Assembly: GCA_013287085.1 (NCBI GenBank)
Contig: JABDEM010000015.1
Location: 63-37,525, forward strand
Length of the DNA stretch: 37,463 nt
Source: Gammaproteobacteria bacterium
GTDB lineage: Bacteria > Pseudomonadota > Gammaproteobacteria > DSM-16500
Direction: 5' to 3'
The notes under the pieces are model-generated. The model ran no database searches. It was not told the origin of the DNA and saw only the letters and a program-made list of their open reading frames with translations. Positions 28,801-35,448 of this stretch are shown here, piece after piece. The translations under genes and the position numbers were made by a program. How positions within the stretch are numbered: position 1 is the first letter of the stretch; each line of letters opens with the position of its first letter.

Positions 28801-30726
28801 GATGCGCTAGTTAATCAAATAAAAAATTTATATGCAGCTGATCAGTCTTATACATTGGCTTTTATGGAAAGTCGTTTCAAATTTAATCCGAATGATAAGA
28901 AACAAATTGATAATGCATTACATGGCAAAGGAGCAAGCTCACTTGGGCGTATGATGGCAGAAGCATCCGTGGCTGGTCATTTAGCAGAATCTCAAGAAAA
29001 AGCCCAAGCCGTGGTGATGGGAATTCTTATCACGATTAATGAATTACCAACAATTTCTACCAATGCTCAAGCCCATAGAGGTCAATCGCTTTTTAATGAT
29101 CAAGGGCAATTGCAACCTTGGGTGATGGAAGGATTAAAGTTATCAGAGACTAAACAAGATGCTGTTGGTGCTGTTTTAATCGATTTATTTAAAAAATCTT
29201 CTGAACTGGCGTATGACTCGGCGGGAAATTTACGCCCTTGGGTTAAAGATTATATTAATATGCAATCGCCAGGTGCTTTTGAACGTTTAGAAAAAGAATT
29301 TTCGCCCGAGATGATGCGTCAACAAATATTGAGCGCTGTGATATTTCCGATGGGTGCAATTGCACTTGGGCCAACCATGGGTATGCTTATCGATTATCAA
29401 TTAGGGCAGGTTAATCAATTTAATTTAGATTTAATTGAATTTAGAAAACTTATGCAGACCCCCGAATTTGCAAACTCAGAACCGTTAAATGAGTTATTAG
29501 CAAAAGTAGAACAATTGCAGTTTAATATTTTTGTAAACCCTGCAATCGATGTGTCGCAATACCATCAGGCAATGGTAGCAGCTAAAGAAGTTTATGCCTT
29601 AAAAGATCAGCCTTATTTATTTAAAGCAGCTGTTAAAGCGTTGGAAAAAGAGCATTCTGCTCCTGCAGGCAACATTGCCTTATTTGATTTGCTAGCAGAA
29701 ACAAAAAATGCTGAAAGTCCCGTCATTAAAAACTTGGAAAATCACTTGGATGTAATTGTTGAAAATAATCTGGAAGCAGAAGCTAAGTTACTTGCACATA
29801 CCTCTCGAGAATATGTAGACCAGCCGGATAGTAGCGAAAAATTTATTAATTTTTGTTCGGCACTGCAAAAATTTAAAGGTGGAAATCTTGTTGGAATGAG
29901 TAGCGAATATTTAAAAGAATTAGATAATCTATTATTAGTATCCGGCGATTTTACGCAGCAGATCATGTTACACAGAGCTGGACCACCACAAGAGGAAAAC
30001 GAAAGACTTTTGGAAGAGCAATATAGATTGGCAGAAATGAAAACGAATAAAAGTCACAGGGAGTTAAGAGAGGCTTTAAATAGAGAGCCTCCTCTTAAAA
30101 TAGAAGACATTGAAAGGATCAAGCAAGCAACTACAAGCTGGCAAAGTGCATTGAGTGTCTATAAAGATGAAATCAATAAAATTCAAGCCGATGAAGCGTT
30201 GTTAAAAAGATTTTCTACTACTATTAGCGAAATTAAGAACTTAGACTTAACAGCTGCAGCGACGAAGTTTTTTAGAGGCCAAATATTAGAAAAATTAGAC
30301 GAACCAAAAAAAGGTCCTGTTTTTGTATCGTTGACTGCTATGGATCAATTATTGGAAGGTATTAATACCTTAGCTATTACCGCGGAGTCTAAGCCGAAGG
30401 ATAAGTTAGCTCAAACAGTCTATAAAGAAGCGCAAACTCTAGTGATGAATTTATTAAATACTCCGACTGCTGATATAAAATATATTAGCGCCTTAGCAGG
30501 GATTCTCAAAGCTTCAGCAGATGCCATCAATCAAACTCCAGGCAGTGCGCAAGAGCTTAGGGATGCATTAAAAGCCGTAAAAAAACCACCGGTTGGTGCA
30601 ACCCAGCTTTATCGTCGTGGACCCCATAAAGAACCTAAGGTTAAGCAAGAGCTACCAAAGAAAATCGAAGCGGCGAATGCTCCGAAGTTAGAGGAGAGAA
30701 AACCTTCTTCAAGGCGTCCGAGGTAA
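25804..30726 (+). CDS. 1640-residue protein with rearranged PP2C-type phosphatase domain
   Basis: A strong AGGGGGA lies just before the ATG. Residues ~135-400 carry the motif set of PPM/PP2C metal-dependent Ser/Thr phosphatases: RGQRPYQEDA (Glu151, Asp152), GST at 194-196, NGNIGDST (Gly222, Asp223), a gG.V...R-type segment (about 269-285), AACDGL (Asp318), ADNISVMV (Asp362, Asn363). The FDGHGG motif (Asp381-Gly385) and its helix come last; in canonical PP2C they follow the ED motif. All presumed metal ligands are thus present but in a different order. Residues ~400-1640 are mainly helical with a coiled coil (about 830-880), a G-x-L-x-P-W-V motif at about 674-680, 1101-1107 and 1141-1147, a hydrophobic patch (about 1175-1195) and a basic C-terminus. 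No signal peptide. Large size and PP2C activity would fit a host-directed effector, but this is inference. The end overlaps suhB by 18 bases, tail to tail. Confidence 0.85.
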   Translation: MPVGDQLAELTDLLNQKRIPAGDQLWDAVDAIRDAEFDLIIKAVDGRKDKKLEDNLEKAAAYARQIVSGDTRKIEEFEKFIKARFKNETRKDLLAFCLAAKNHFDNHIDLEVKGNQYVKLVERNFGHPSDRIETVSGVGVVEVRGQRPYQEDAVLVDRSNAELLAKLHPEERKKVQMEAIASLQETVKDSGFVGSTVNLTTAWTEEQKDGSKNLRISNGNIGDSTAFVIILDKDGNVTQATLVNKLHNSDNPEEKERVENEKGFFMHGRVIAQGGGGVAVTRDIGGIEAKGLSRDPEITEETILIPPGGRAFVVAACDGLTERNLDEAKIGALVAAKANAGASPSAIAQDLMNEAYQQGSADNISVMVAEVDRPITLGIFDGHGGDIVSKKIAREMPQVLMKAMKISKPDVNAVKEAAKEKKADALVKRTEDLYKKQAKNLQTQILKHIAVMLKDPNLKATLQAAGITTQSKASEIMEQILTELSPPPGIPVDSLLLRLSEPFPTLITDYKTAVDKINILGHARYTPGEKLITLKQKLEEERIDKYLAMDVEQVRKVDLLKPGSFSRSLNSAVATSSLIKDTTDFYDDFYGKNISDIENFPDYPAANLKLQHEFFSVFDEKGHLSSEVKFNPDPRLDREPEPNFKGVTKNQRMKLEKFIQSSFSRAQSVLFDQGELRPWVYQKYGKTNIDLAISALGKEVVHSQLMAALLVQMSAGTMPDKYEKGGQFKGFVNTLIGSQALLNDRFVASYVKFKKAVGADLHGPAFERLEELSEDFYKKLQKNPCINSGSFAAILSLTEQVLALKGSPHFSSELKYLETVVTEFNKTIKNPENMAQLQERVTEHKQQLEKLVRLRVAVEELIEKIEALSYQPNIDVALRLKREIAEINVEKNDGEIDKKLKEIQQLLQAAPLLNEKHEKLMSQVVPSLDQKSDVTIEDLRNKMQSLNLEATIKEANAIGIRTPEYKALKQQIDLGLEAISSGHASPLALTQLKENIGRADALVNQIKNLYAADQSYTLAFMESRFKFNPNDKKQIDNALHGKGASSLGRMMAEASVAGHLAESQEKAQAVVMGILITINELPTISTNAQAHRGQSLFNDQGQLQPWVMEGLKLSETKQDAVGAVLIDLFKKSSELAYDSAGNLRPWVKDYINMQSPGAFERLEKEFSPEMMRQQILSAVIFPMGAIALGPTMGMLIDYQLGQVNQFNLDLIEFRKLMQTPEFANSEPLNELLAKVEQLQFNIFVNPAIDVSQYHQAMVAAKEVYALKDQPYLFKAAVKALEKEHSAPAGNIALFDLLAETKNAESPVIKNLENHLDVIVENNLEAEAKLLAHTSREYVDQPDSSEKFINFCSALQKFKGGNLVGMSSEYLKELDNLLLVSGDFTQQIMLHRAGPPQEENERLLEEQYRLAEMKTNKSHRELREALNREPPLKIEDIERIKQATTSWQSALSVYKDEINKIQADEALLKRFSTTISEIKNLDLTAAATKFFRGQILEKLDEPKKGPVFVSLTAMDQLLEGINTLAITAESKPKDKLAQTVYKEAQTLVMNLLNTPTADIKYISALAGILKASADAINQTPGSAQELRDALKAVKKPPVGATQLYRRGPHKEPKVKQELPKKIEAANAPKLEERKPSSRRPR

Positions 30727-31515
30727 TTTCCCCAAATGCGGTCGAACTACTTTAAGTAATTGCTTTAAAATCTTAGGATTTCCCGCAATGATATTCCCGC
30801 TTTGCATATAATCATCACCGCCATCCACATCACACACTATGCCACCGGCTTCTTTTACTAATAAAGCGCCGGCTGCGATATCCCAAGGGGATAATTTTAA
30901 TTCCCAAAAACCATCTAAACGACCGCTGGCTACATAAGATAAATCCAAAGCAGCAGAGCCTGTTCTTCTAACATCCCCACAGATAGGAATTAAGGTTTGT
31001 AAGCACTCGAGATAAGCTTTTTGATGTTCTTCGGAATGTCTATAAGGAAAGCCGGTGGCTAATAAACATTTTTCTAATTGGTTGTTAGGGCTTACGCGTA
31101 TACGTCGATCATTTAATTTAGCGCCTTTACCGCGCGTTGCGACAAATAAGTCTTGTCGTACTGGGTCATAAACCACCCCATGTTCAATATGGCCTTTGCG
31201 CATAATGCCAATGGAAACAGCAAAATGAGGAAAACCATGAATAAAATTGCGGGTGCCATCTAAAGGATCAATAACCCAGGTATAATCACTGCCATCTGTT
31301 TCGCCACTTTCTTCTGCCAAAATAGCATGATTAGGGTAGGCTTTACGAATGATAGTAATAATTTCTTTTTCAGCGCTTTGATCGATTTCTGAGACAAAAT
31401 CATTAGGATTTTTTTCCGAAACCTTAACGGTATCTAGACGATCCATGGCGCGGATGATAATGTTGCCCGCGGCTCTAGCCGCTTGGGTCGCAATATTGAT
31501 TAAGGGTTCTTGCAT
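30709..31515 (-). CDS. suhB: Inositol-1-monophosphatase family protein
   Basis: Mg-dependent phosphatase of the IMPase fold; SuhB in enterobacteria also joins ribosomal-RNA antitermination complexes. 268 residues. Metal-site motifs: AEESG (Glu68), WVIDPLDGTRNFIHG (Asp83, Asp86) and SPWDIAAG (Asp212), with GSAALDLSYVASGRLDGFWE between. Divergent from trmJ with a 70-base gap, the arrangement known in many gammaproteobacteria, which supports the symbol. The 3' end overlaps the PP2C gene on the other strand. Confidence 0.93.
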   Translation of the reverse strand: MQEPLINIATQAARAAGNIIIRAMDRLDTVKVSEKNPNDFVSEIDQSAEKEIITIIRKAYPNHAILAEESGETDGSDYTWVIDPLDGTRNFIHGFPHFAVSIGIMRKGHIEHGVVYDPVRQDLFVATRGKGAKLNDRRIRVSPNNQLEKCLLATGFPYRHSEEHQKAYLECLQTLIPICGDVRRTGSAALDLSYVASGRLDGFWELKLSPWDIAAGALLVKEAGGIVCDVDGGDDYMQSGNIIAGNPKILKQLLKVVRPHLGKLPRTP

Positions 31516-31585
31516 AGTATTTTAAATGAACAGTGGTTAAAAGAGAGCATAGGATAGCCGGATTACTGGTTAAAGAGAAGAGATT

Positions 31586-32305
31586 ATGATGGAAAATGTA
31601 CGAATAGTTCTAGTTAATACCTCCCATCCAGGAAATATTGGGTCATCCGCTCGGGCGATGAAAACCATGGGCCTTAAAAACCTTTATTTGGTCGCCCCTA
31701 AGTTATTTCCCCATGATAAAGCCACTGAAATGGCCTCCGGTGCGACAGACGTCCTAGAACAGGCGAGGGTGGTTGAAACGCTGGCTGAAGCGATTGCGGA
31801 TTGCCATTTGGTCTTTGGAACGAGTTCAAGATCCCGAGCAATTTCTTGGCCTGTGATCTCCCCTCGAGAATGTGCAACTAAGATAAAAGAACAAGCTCAG
31901 AAAACCAATATCGCGATTGTCTTTGGTCGTGAACAGACTGGCTTAACTAACGAAGAGCTACATCAATGTCAGTATCATATTCAAATTCCCGCTGACTCTA
32001 TTTATTGCTCTTTAAATTTAGCCTCAGCAGTACAAGTGTTAGCGTATGAATTGAGAGTGATACATGAAAGTGCGCCAGTGCCAGTACTCAAAGATTGTGA
32101 TTACGCAAGTTCTGAAGAATTAGAAGGTTTTTATGAGCACTTAGAACGCGTGATGATTCAGATAGAATTTTTAAATCCTAAAGCGCCTAAACAATTAATG
32201 GCGCGTTTAAGAAGATTGTTTTACCGCGCAGAATTGGATAAAAGAGAGGTCAATATTCTGCGCGGTATTTTGGGCGCTATTGAAAAATCGTGTTCTTCCC
32301 GCTAA
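31586..32305 (+). CDS. trmJ: tRNA (cytidine/uridine-2'-O-)-methyltransferase TrmJ
   Basis: SPOUT-class enzyme that 2'-O-methylates position 32 of several tRNAs. 239 residues (238 if the second of two adjacent ATGs, 31589, is used; AGAAGAG favours it slightly). Motifs: VLVNTSHPGNIGSSARAMKT at the start, VFGREQTGLTNEEL, and the knot-forming IQIPADSIYCSLNLASAVQV. Divergent from suhB. In relatives trmJ is often followed by iscR-iscS; here a DUF559 unit and minus-strand genes lie between it and the desulfurase. Confidence 0.94.
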   Translation: MMENVRIVLVNTSHPGNIGSSARAMKTMGLKNLYLVAPKLFPHDKATEMASGATDVLEQARVVETLAEAIADCHLVFGTSSRSRAISWPVISPRECATKIKEQAQKTNIAIVFGREQTGLTNEELHQCQYHIQIPADSIYCSLNLASAVQVLAYELRVIHESAPVPVLKDCDYASSEELEGFYEHLERVMIQIEFLNPKAPKQLMARLRRLFYRAELDKREVNILRGILGAIEKSCSSR

Positions 32306-32338
32306 AGCGTATTAGCTTCTGGTAAATGGGTATAATTA

Positions 32339-32400
32339 TTGCTCTTAACTCCCTCTCCTCCCCGCTTTAGCGGGAGGAGAGGGTTGGGGAGAGGAGGGTT
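32339..32400 (+). repeat. G/C-rich palindromic repeat, left copy
   Basis: Contains a hairpin: arm 32351-32365, loop TTTA (32366-32369), arm 32370-32383, with one bulged C, then a tail GTTGGGGAGAGGAGGGTT. Bases 32370-32400 are exactly the reverse complement of 32948-32978, and the outer parts also match the other copy with a few mismatches. It lies just past the trmJ stop and could also end trmJ transcription. The 305-base gap between trmJ and the nuclease gene is made of this repeat, the palindrome at 32430 and an A+T-rich leader. Confidence 0.85.
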
Positions 32401-32429
32401 CAGCTTAGTATGAAGCCTCCTTCCCCTAG

Positions 32430-32463
32430 CCCCTTCCTCCAACGTAAACGTTGGAGGAAGGGG
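32430..32463. repeat. Perfect 15-bp palindrome
   Basis: Arms 32430-32444 and 32449-32463 pair perfectly around a TAAA loop. The flanks (32418-32429 and 32464-32478) are also partly complementary. Its pyrimidine-rich 5' arm and 4-base loop resemble the bounding repeats but the sequence differs, so it may be a second member of the same general class. A short AGGG/CCCT hairpin with T-rich DNA follows at about 32475-32500. Confidence 0.7.
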
Positions 32464-32610
32464 GATGAAGAGAAGGGCTAAAACCCTCTTTATTATTTTT
32501 TAATTTTTTTATATTCTCTCCTTTCCTCGTTATTCTCCACATCTTTTAAGAAATTAGCTGGTTCTACTTCTTGTTTTTCTACCAAAATTTTATTATCAAA
32601 AGGAATCCCT

Positions 32611-32949
32611 ATGAAAAAATTAATGAAGTATTACGTGCAGGAATTACGACAAAATAGCATGGATACAGAAAACTATTTATGGTATTACCTAAGAGCAAAA
32701 CGTTTAAACGGATATAAATTTAGGAGACAGCATTTAATTTACCCTTATGTAGTAGATTTTGTTTGTCTTAAGGAAAAAGTAATCATTGAATTAGATGGAG
32801 CACACCATAACGAACAAAAACACTATGATGCAAAACGCACGTTATTTTTAAGATCCAAGGGATATCAGGTTTTGCGATTTTGGAATAATGAGGTGCTTTG
32901 TCAAACCGAAGCAGTTTTGAACGAAATTTTAAGTGTCTTGCAGAATTAA
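32611..32949 (+). CDS. DUF559-type endonuclease-like protein
   Basis: 112 residues; AAGGA lies 6 bases before the ATG. It matches the DUF559 family, related to Vsr-like and restriction-type (PD-(D/E)XK) nucleases: FRRQHLIYPYVVDFVC (Asp in the VVDF strand), KVIIELDGAHH (Glu-x-Asp strand), YDAKRTLFLRSKGYQVLRFWNNEV. The family's biochemical role is not firmly established. The gene is flanked by inverted palindromic repeats and its stop codon overlaps the right copy. Small size and full coverage of the domain suggest it is complete. Confidence 0.88.
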   Translation: MKKLMKYYVQELRQNSMDTENYLWYYLRAKRLNGYKFRRQHLIYPYVVDFVCLKEKVIIELDGAHHNEQKHYDAKRTLFLRSKGYQVLRFWNNEVLCQTEAVLNEILSVLQN

Positions 32950-33013
32950 CCCTCCTCTCCCCAACCCTCTCCTCCCGCAAAAATGCGGGAGGAGGAGAGG
33001 GGGTTAGAAGCAA
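32948..33013 (-). repeat. G/C-rich palindromic repeat, right copy (inverted)
   Basis: Inverted copy of 32339-32400. The hairpin has arms 32965-32979 and 32984-33001 (with a 3-base GGA insertion) around an AAAA loop; the tail lies on its left, next to the nuclease stop. 31 bases (32948-32978) are identical to the left copy in reverse complement. It also sits just downstream of the minus-strand GST gene and may act as a shared 3' end for both genes. Confidence 0.85.
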
Positions 33014-33021
33014 CCATTATC

Positions 33022-33651
33022 CTATTCTTTCAAACTTGCCATAGCTTCCAATCCCTTGTTGATGGAACTACGTTCGCCTAAACGTTCCATCCATTTAACG
33101 ACATTGGGGATTTCATCCGCTTTGACTTCATAGCGTTCAAATTCTTTAATCCAAGGAAACGCTGCGATATCTGCAATTGAAAACTCGCCTGCGAGAAAAT
33201 CATTTTCGGTGAGTTGAGTTTCAAGAATGTTAAACATGCGTTTGGTTTCACTGTTAAAGCGCTTCACTGCATAAGCCACTTCTTCAGGAGCGTGGTATCT
33301 GAAATGCTTAGTATTGCCAAGCGTAGGTCCTATTTTGGAGCTTTCAAATATCAGCCATTGTAAAACATCAAAACGTTTGGAAAGATTCTTTGGCATTAAC
33401 ATGCCGCTTTTTTCAGCGAGGTACATTAATATTGCGCCAGGTTCGAAAATAACCAAGGGTTTGTTTTGCGGGCCTTCGCGATCGACAATTACCGGGAACA
33501 CATTGCTTGGAGTGGTTTTATTTAAAAACTCCAATTCAAATTGTTCAATGTTGGATTTGATGGGAAAAACCAGGTAATTTAATTTCGTTTCTTCTAACAT
33601 GATAGCGATTGTATAGGCACTGGGGGTAGGTGAGCCATAAAGTTCAATCAT
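33022..33651 (-). CDS. Glutathione S-transferase-like protein
   Basis: 209 residues with the two-domain GST layout: thioredoxin-like N-terminal part (about 1-85; start MIELYGSPTPSAYTIAIMLEE, cis-Pro region SNVFPVIVD, then IFEPGAILMYLAEKSG with the usual Glu-[SP]-Gly/Ala contact in altered form) and an alpha-helical C-terminal domain with the FSIADIAAFPWI N-capping box. Closest in style to YfcG/YghU-type bacterial GSTs, which act on disulfides or glutathionyl groups. Substrate not assignable. Cytosolic; monocistronic. Confidence 0.85.
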   Translation of the reverse strand: MIELYGSPTPSAYTIAIMLEETKLNYLVFPIKSNIEQFELEFLNKTTPSNVFPVIVDREGPQNKPLVIFEPGAILMYLAEKSGMLMPKNLSKRFDVLQWLIFESSKIGPTLGNTKHFRYHAPEEVAYAVKRFNSETKRMFNILETQLTENDFLAGEFSIADIAAFPWIKEFERYEVKADEIPNVVKWMERLGERSSINKGLEAMASLKE

Positions 33652-33730
33652 GTGTATCTCCGTGTTGTATTAATTTATTCCTTCCGAGTTCAATCATATT
33701 GAATTTAAAGGCGAAATCAAGAAAAATCTA

Positions 33731-35383
33731 CTAAAGCGTGATCAACTTCAGCATTTGAGCCCAGTTATCGTTAGCTTTATGGGGTACTTCGGGGAACTTG
33801 GATTTTAGTGGCGTATAAATATAAACACTTCCCGAGTATTGCTGATAATGCGTATGAAAAAAATGCTTAATACTAAAGGGAAGCTCCAATATTCGGTAGC
33901 TGTTGATATAGAGCATAGGCGGATTTTTTTCTAAATCTTTCAGTATTTCAGCTTGAGTTTGCGGGGTAATATTTAACGAAGCAAATAATTCATTTTTGGA
34001 TGTTTTTTTGGGATCAATAATATAAAGCACGGAAGCATTAATTAAATTTTTTAATCCTACGATTGATTGGTCTTTATTATAAAGAATAGGGGTTCCTGCG
34101 GTATATCCCCCGCCTTGTTTTAATAATTGATCGGTTAGGCGAATCATTGAAAACTGATATTGGCCATTAAATAAGTTAATTAAAGTCGTTAAGTGCAATA
34201 GGGGATAAATCAATCCGGTAAAAATAATAATGATTCCAAAAGTAACCCCTAATGCGGGGAGTTGGGGTTTGGAGATTTTAAAAGCTAAAATTAGCGGTAA
34301 TAGAGCAACTAAATAATAACCTCGCAGTAAACCAAAGCTAGTGGTAATCCCCAGTATCCAAAATATTGAGACGGCAGTTAACCAAAATAATAGTTTTGGA
34401 TGAATTGACGGGATGGGTTTATTAAATAAAGCAAAACACTCACTAAAAAAATCAGAAAATAATAAAAAGAAAGCGGGCGCTAAAAATACCATTTGATAAG
34501 GAAAGGGTTGCGGATAAGTGAGTAGGCGTAAAATAAGAAAAGAAGAAAATAAAAATATAAATAAACGTTGCGGGGTTTTATTAATAAAAAATCCCAGTAA
34601 AGTAAGAGGCCAAAGAAATAAAAATATAGGTCCGTTTTGTAAGATGGTTTGCCAGCAGACATAACGAATTAGGTTATAGCCGTGACTCAGGGTTTGCAAA
34701 TAAGCTTCATAAAAAATATTGCGCCAGACGACTTCAAAGCTAGACACATAACTCGCCAATAGGACATAAATGCTTAGGGTAATTAAGGCTATAAGATTAA
34801 TTAATAAAAGCGCCTGTTTTCTCGATGACCATTGTATTATTAGTGCGAAATCAATCGCTGCCCAAAACCATAAGGCTTTTTGTGAAACTAAAAAACCAAT
34901 CCCTAAGGCCAGTCCCGCAAGTTTAGGGCGATTGGAGAGGATGCCCATGACTGAAAGTAATCCTAACCAACTTGTCAGCATATCGACTCTAATTTCAACC
35001 GAATAAGCTAGAAAAAGCTCACTTGAAAGCAAAAGCGCTAAAGTTAATAACACGGCTTTGGGCTGAAAAATTCGGCAGGCCCAATAGGAGGCTAGACCCA
35101 ATAGAATTAAATTAATTCCCATGATTTCAGCCCGTACATAAAAAAGCGGGTTTAAAATATCATGGCTTAAAAAAAAGGGGAAAGTCAGTAGATAATACCC
35201 AAGCGTTGTTTTATAAGGTAAAAAATCACGATAGGGCAGATGTTCGGTATATTGATAAATATGAAACGCGGTCCAAAGCTCATCGGCGCTAAACGAGGCG
35301 TAAGGAATATACCAGCATTGGAATAAGCCATAGGCAAAACCCAGCAACAAAAATCCATGTAAAGGGCGAAATGCAGCTAGCAT
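33731..35383 (-). CDS. Multi-spanning membrane glycosyltransferase (GT-C/GT39-like)
   Basis: 550 residues with roughly ten to twelve hydrophobic spans and a soluble C-terminal part (from about residue 425). The first outside loop has FSADELWTAFHIYQY followed by YRDFLPYKTTLGYYLL, matching the acidic pair and the 'P.y.y....l' pattern of GT-C lipid-linked sugar transferases (ArnT/PMT type); a second acidic loop has SVEIRVDMLTSW. Such enzymes transfer sugars from polyprenyl carriers on the periplasmic face. Donor and acceptor unknown. GAAGCGAAGAAA precedes the ATG. The start is close to and divergent from the desulfurase gene. Confidence 0.75.
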   Translation of the reverse strand: MLAAFRPLHGFLLLGFAYGLFQCWYIPYASFSADELWTAFHIYQYTEHLPYRDFLPYKTTLGYYLLTFPFFLSHDILNPLFYVRAEIMGINLILLGLASYWACRIFQPKAVLLTLALLLSSELFLAYSVEIRVDMLTSWLGLLSVMGILSNRPKLAGLALGIGFLVSQKALWFWAAIDFALIIQWSSRKQALLLINLIALITLSIYVLLASYVSSFEVVWRNIFYEAYLQTLSHGYNLIRYVCWQTILQNGPIFLFLWPLTLLGFFINKTPQRLFIFLFSSFLILRLLTYPQPFPYQMVFLAPAFFLLFSDFFSECFALFNKPIPSIHPKLLFWLTAVSIFWILGITTSFGLLRGYYLVALLPLILAFKISKPQLPALGVTFGIIIIFTGLIYPLLHLTTLINLFNGQYQFSMIRLTDQLLKQGGGYTAGTPILYNKDQSIVGLKNLINASVLYIIDPKKTSKNELFASLNITPQTQAEILKDLEKNPPMLYINSYRILELPFSIKHFFHTHYQQYSGSVYIYTPLKSKFPEVPHKANDNWAQMLKLITL

Positions 35384-35387
35384 TTTC

Positions 35388-35416
35388 TTCGCTTCTCACT
35401 GTAAAAACTATATAAT
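35388..35416 (+). promoter_or_regulatory. Putative sigma-70 promoter of the desulfurase gene
   Basis: A perfect TATAAT -10 (35411-35416) lies 17 bases after a weak TTCGCT -35 (35388-35393), 32 bases before the ATG at 35449. It sits in the 65-base divergent gap and overlaps the ribosome-binding region of the minus-strand glycosyltransferase. No IscR-like site was recognised. Confidence 0.45.
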
Positions 35417-35448
35417 ACGGGCCCTAAACGAATATGCAATGAGATCTT

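Larger units (their letters stand above)
32339..33013. mobile_element. Putative palindrome-bounded DUF559 nuclease unit
   Basis: A 675-base unit delimited by two inverted copies of one repeat (32339-32400 and 32948-33013). Between them are a second palindrome (32430-32463) and a single gene for a DUF559-type nuclease-like protein. The left copy starts 33 bases after trmJ; the right copy begins at the nuclease stop codon and ends 8 bases from the stop of the GST gene. I see no clear target-site duplication. The design resembles REP palindromes associated with a RAYT protein, but with a different protein. Mobility is inferred, not shown. Confidence 0.5.

Noticed and set aside
32490..32630. Minus-strand open stretch encoding a lysine/glutamate-rich tail upstream of the nuclease gene, perhaps the remnant of an interrupted gene
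   Set aside because: No start codon, short (about 45 codons), and the composition is what purine-rich A+T DNA gives by chance; overlaps the leader of the nuclease gene.
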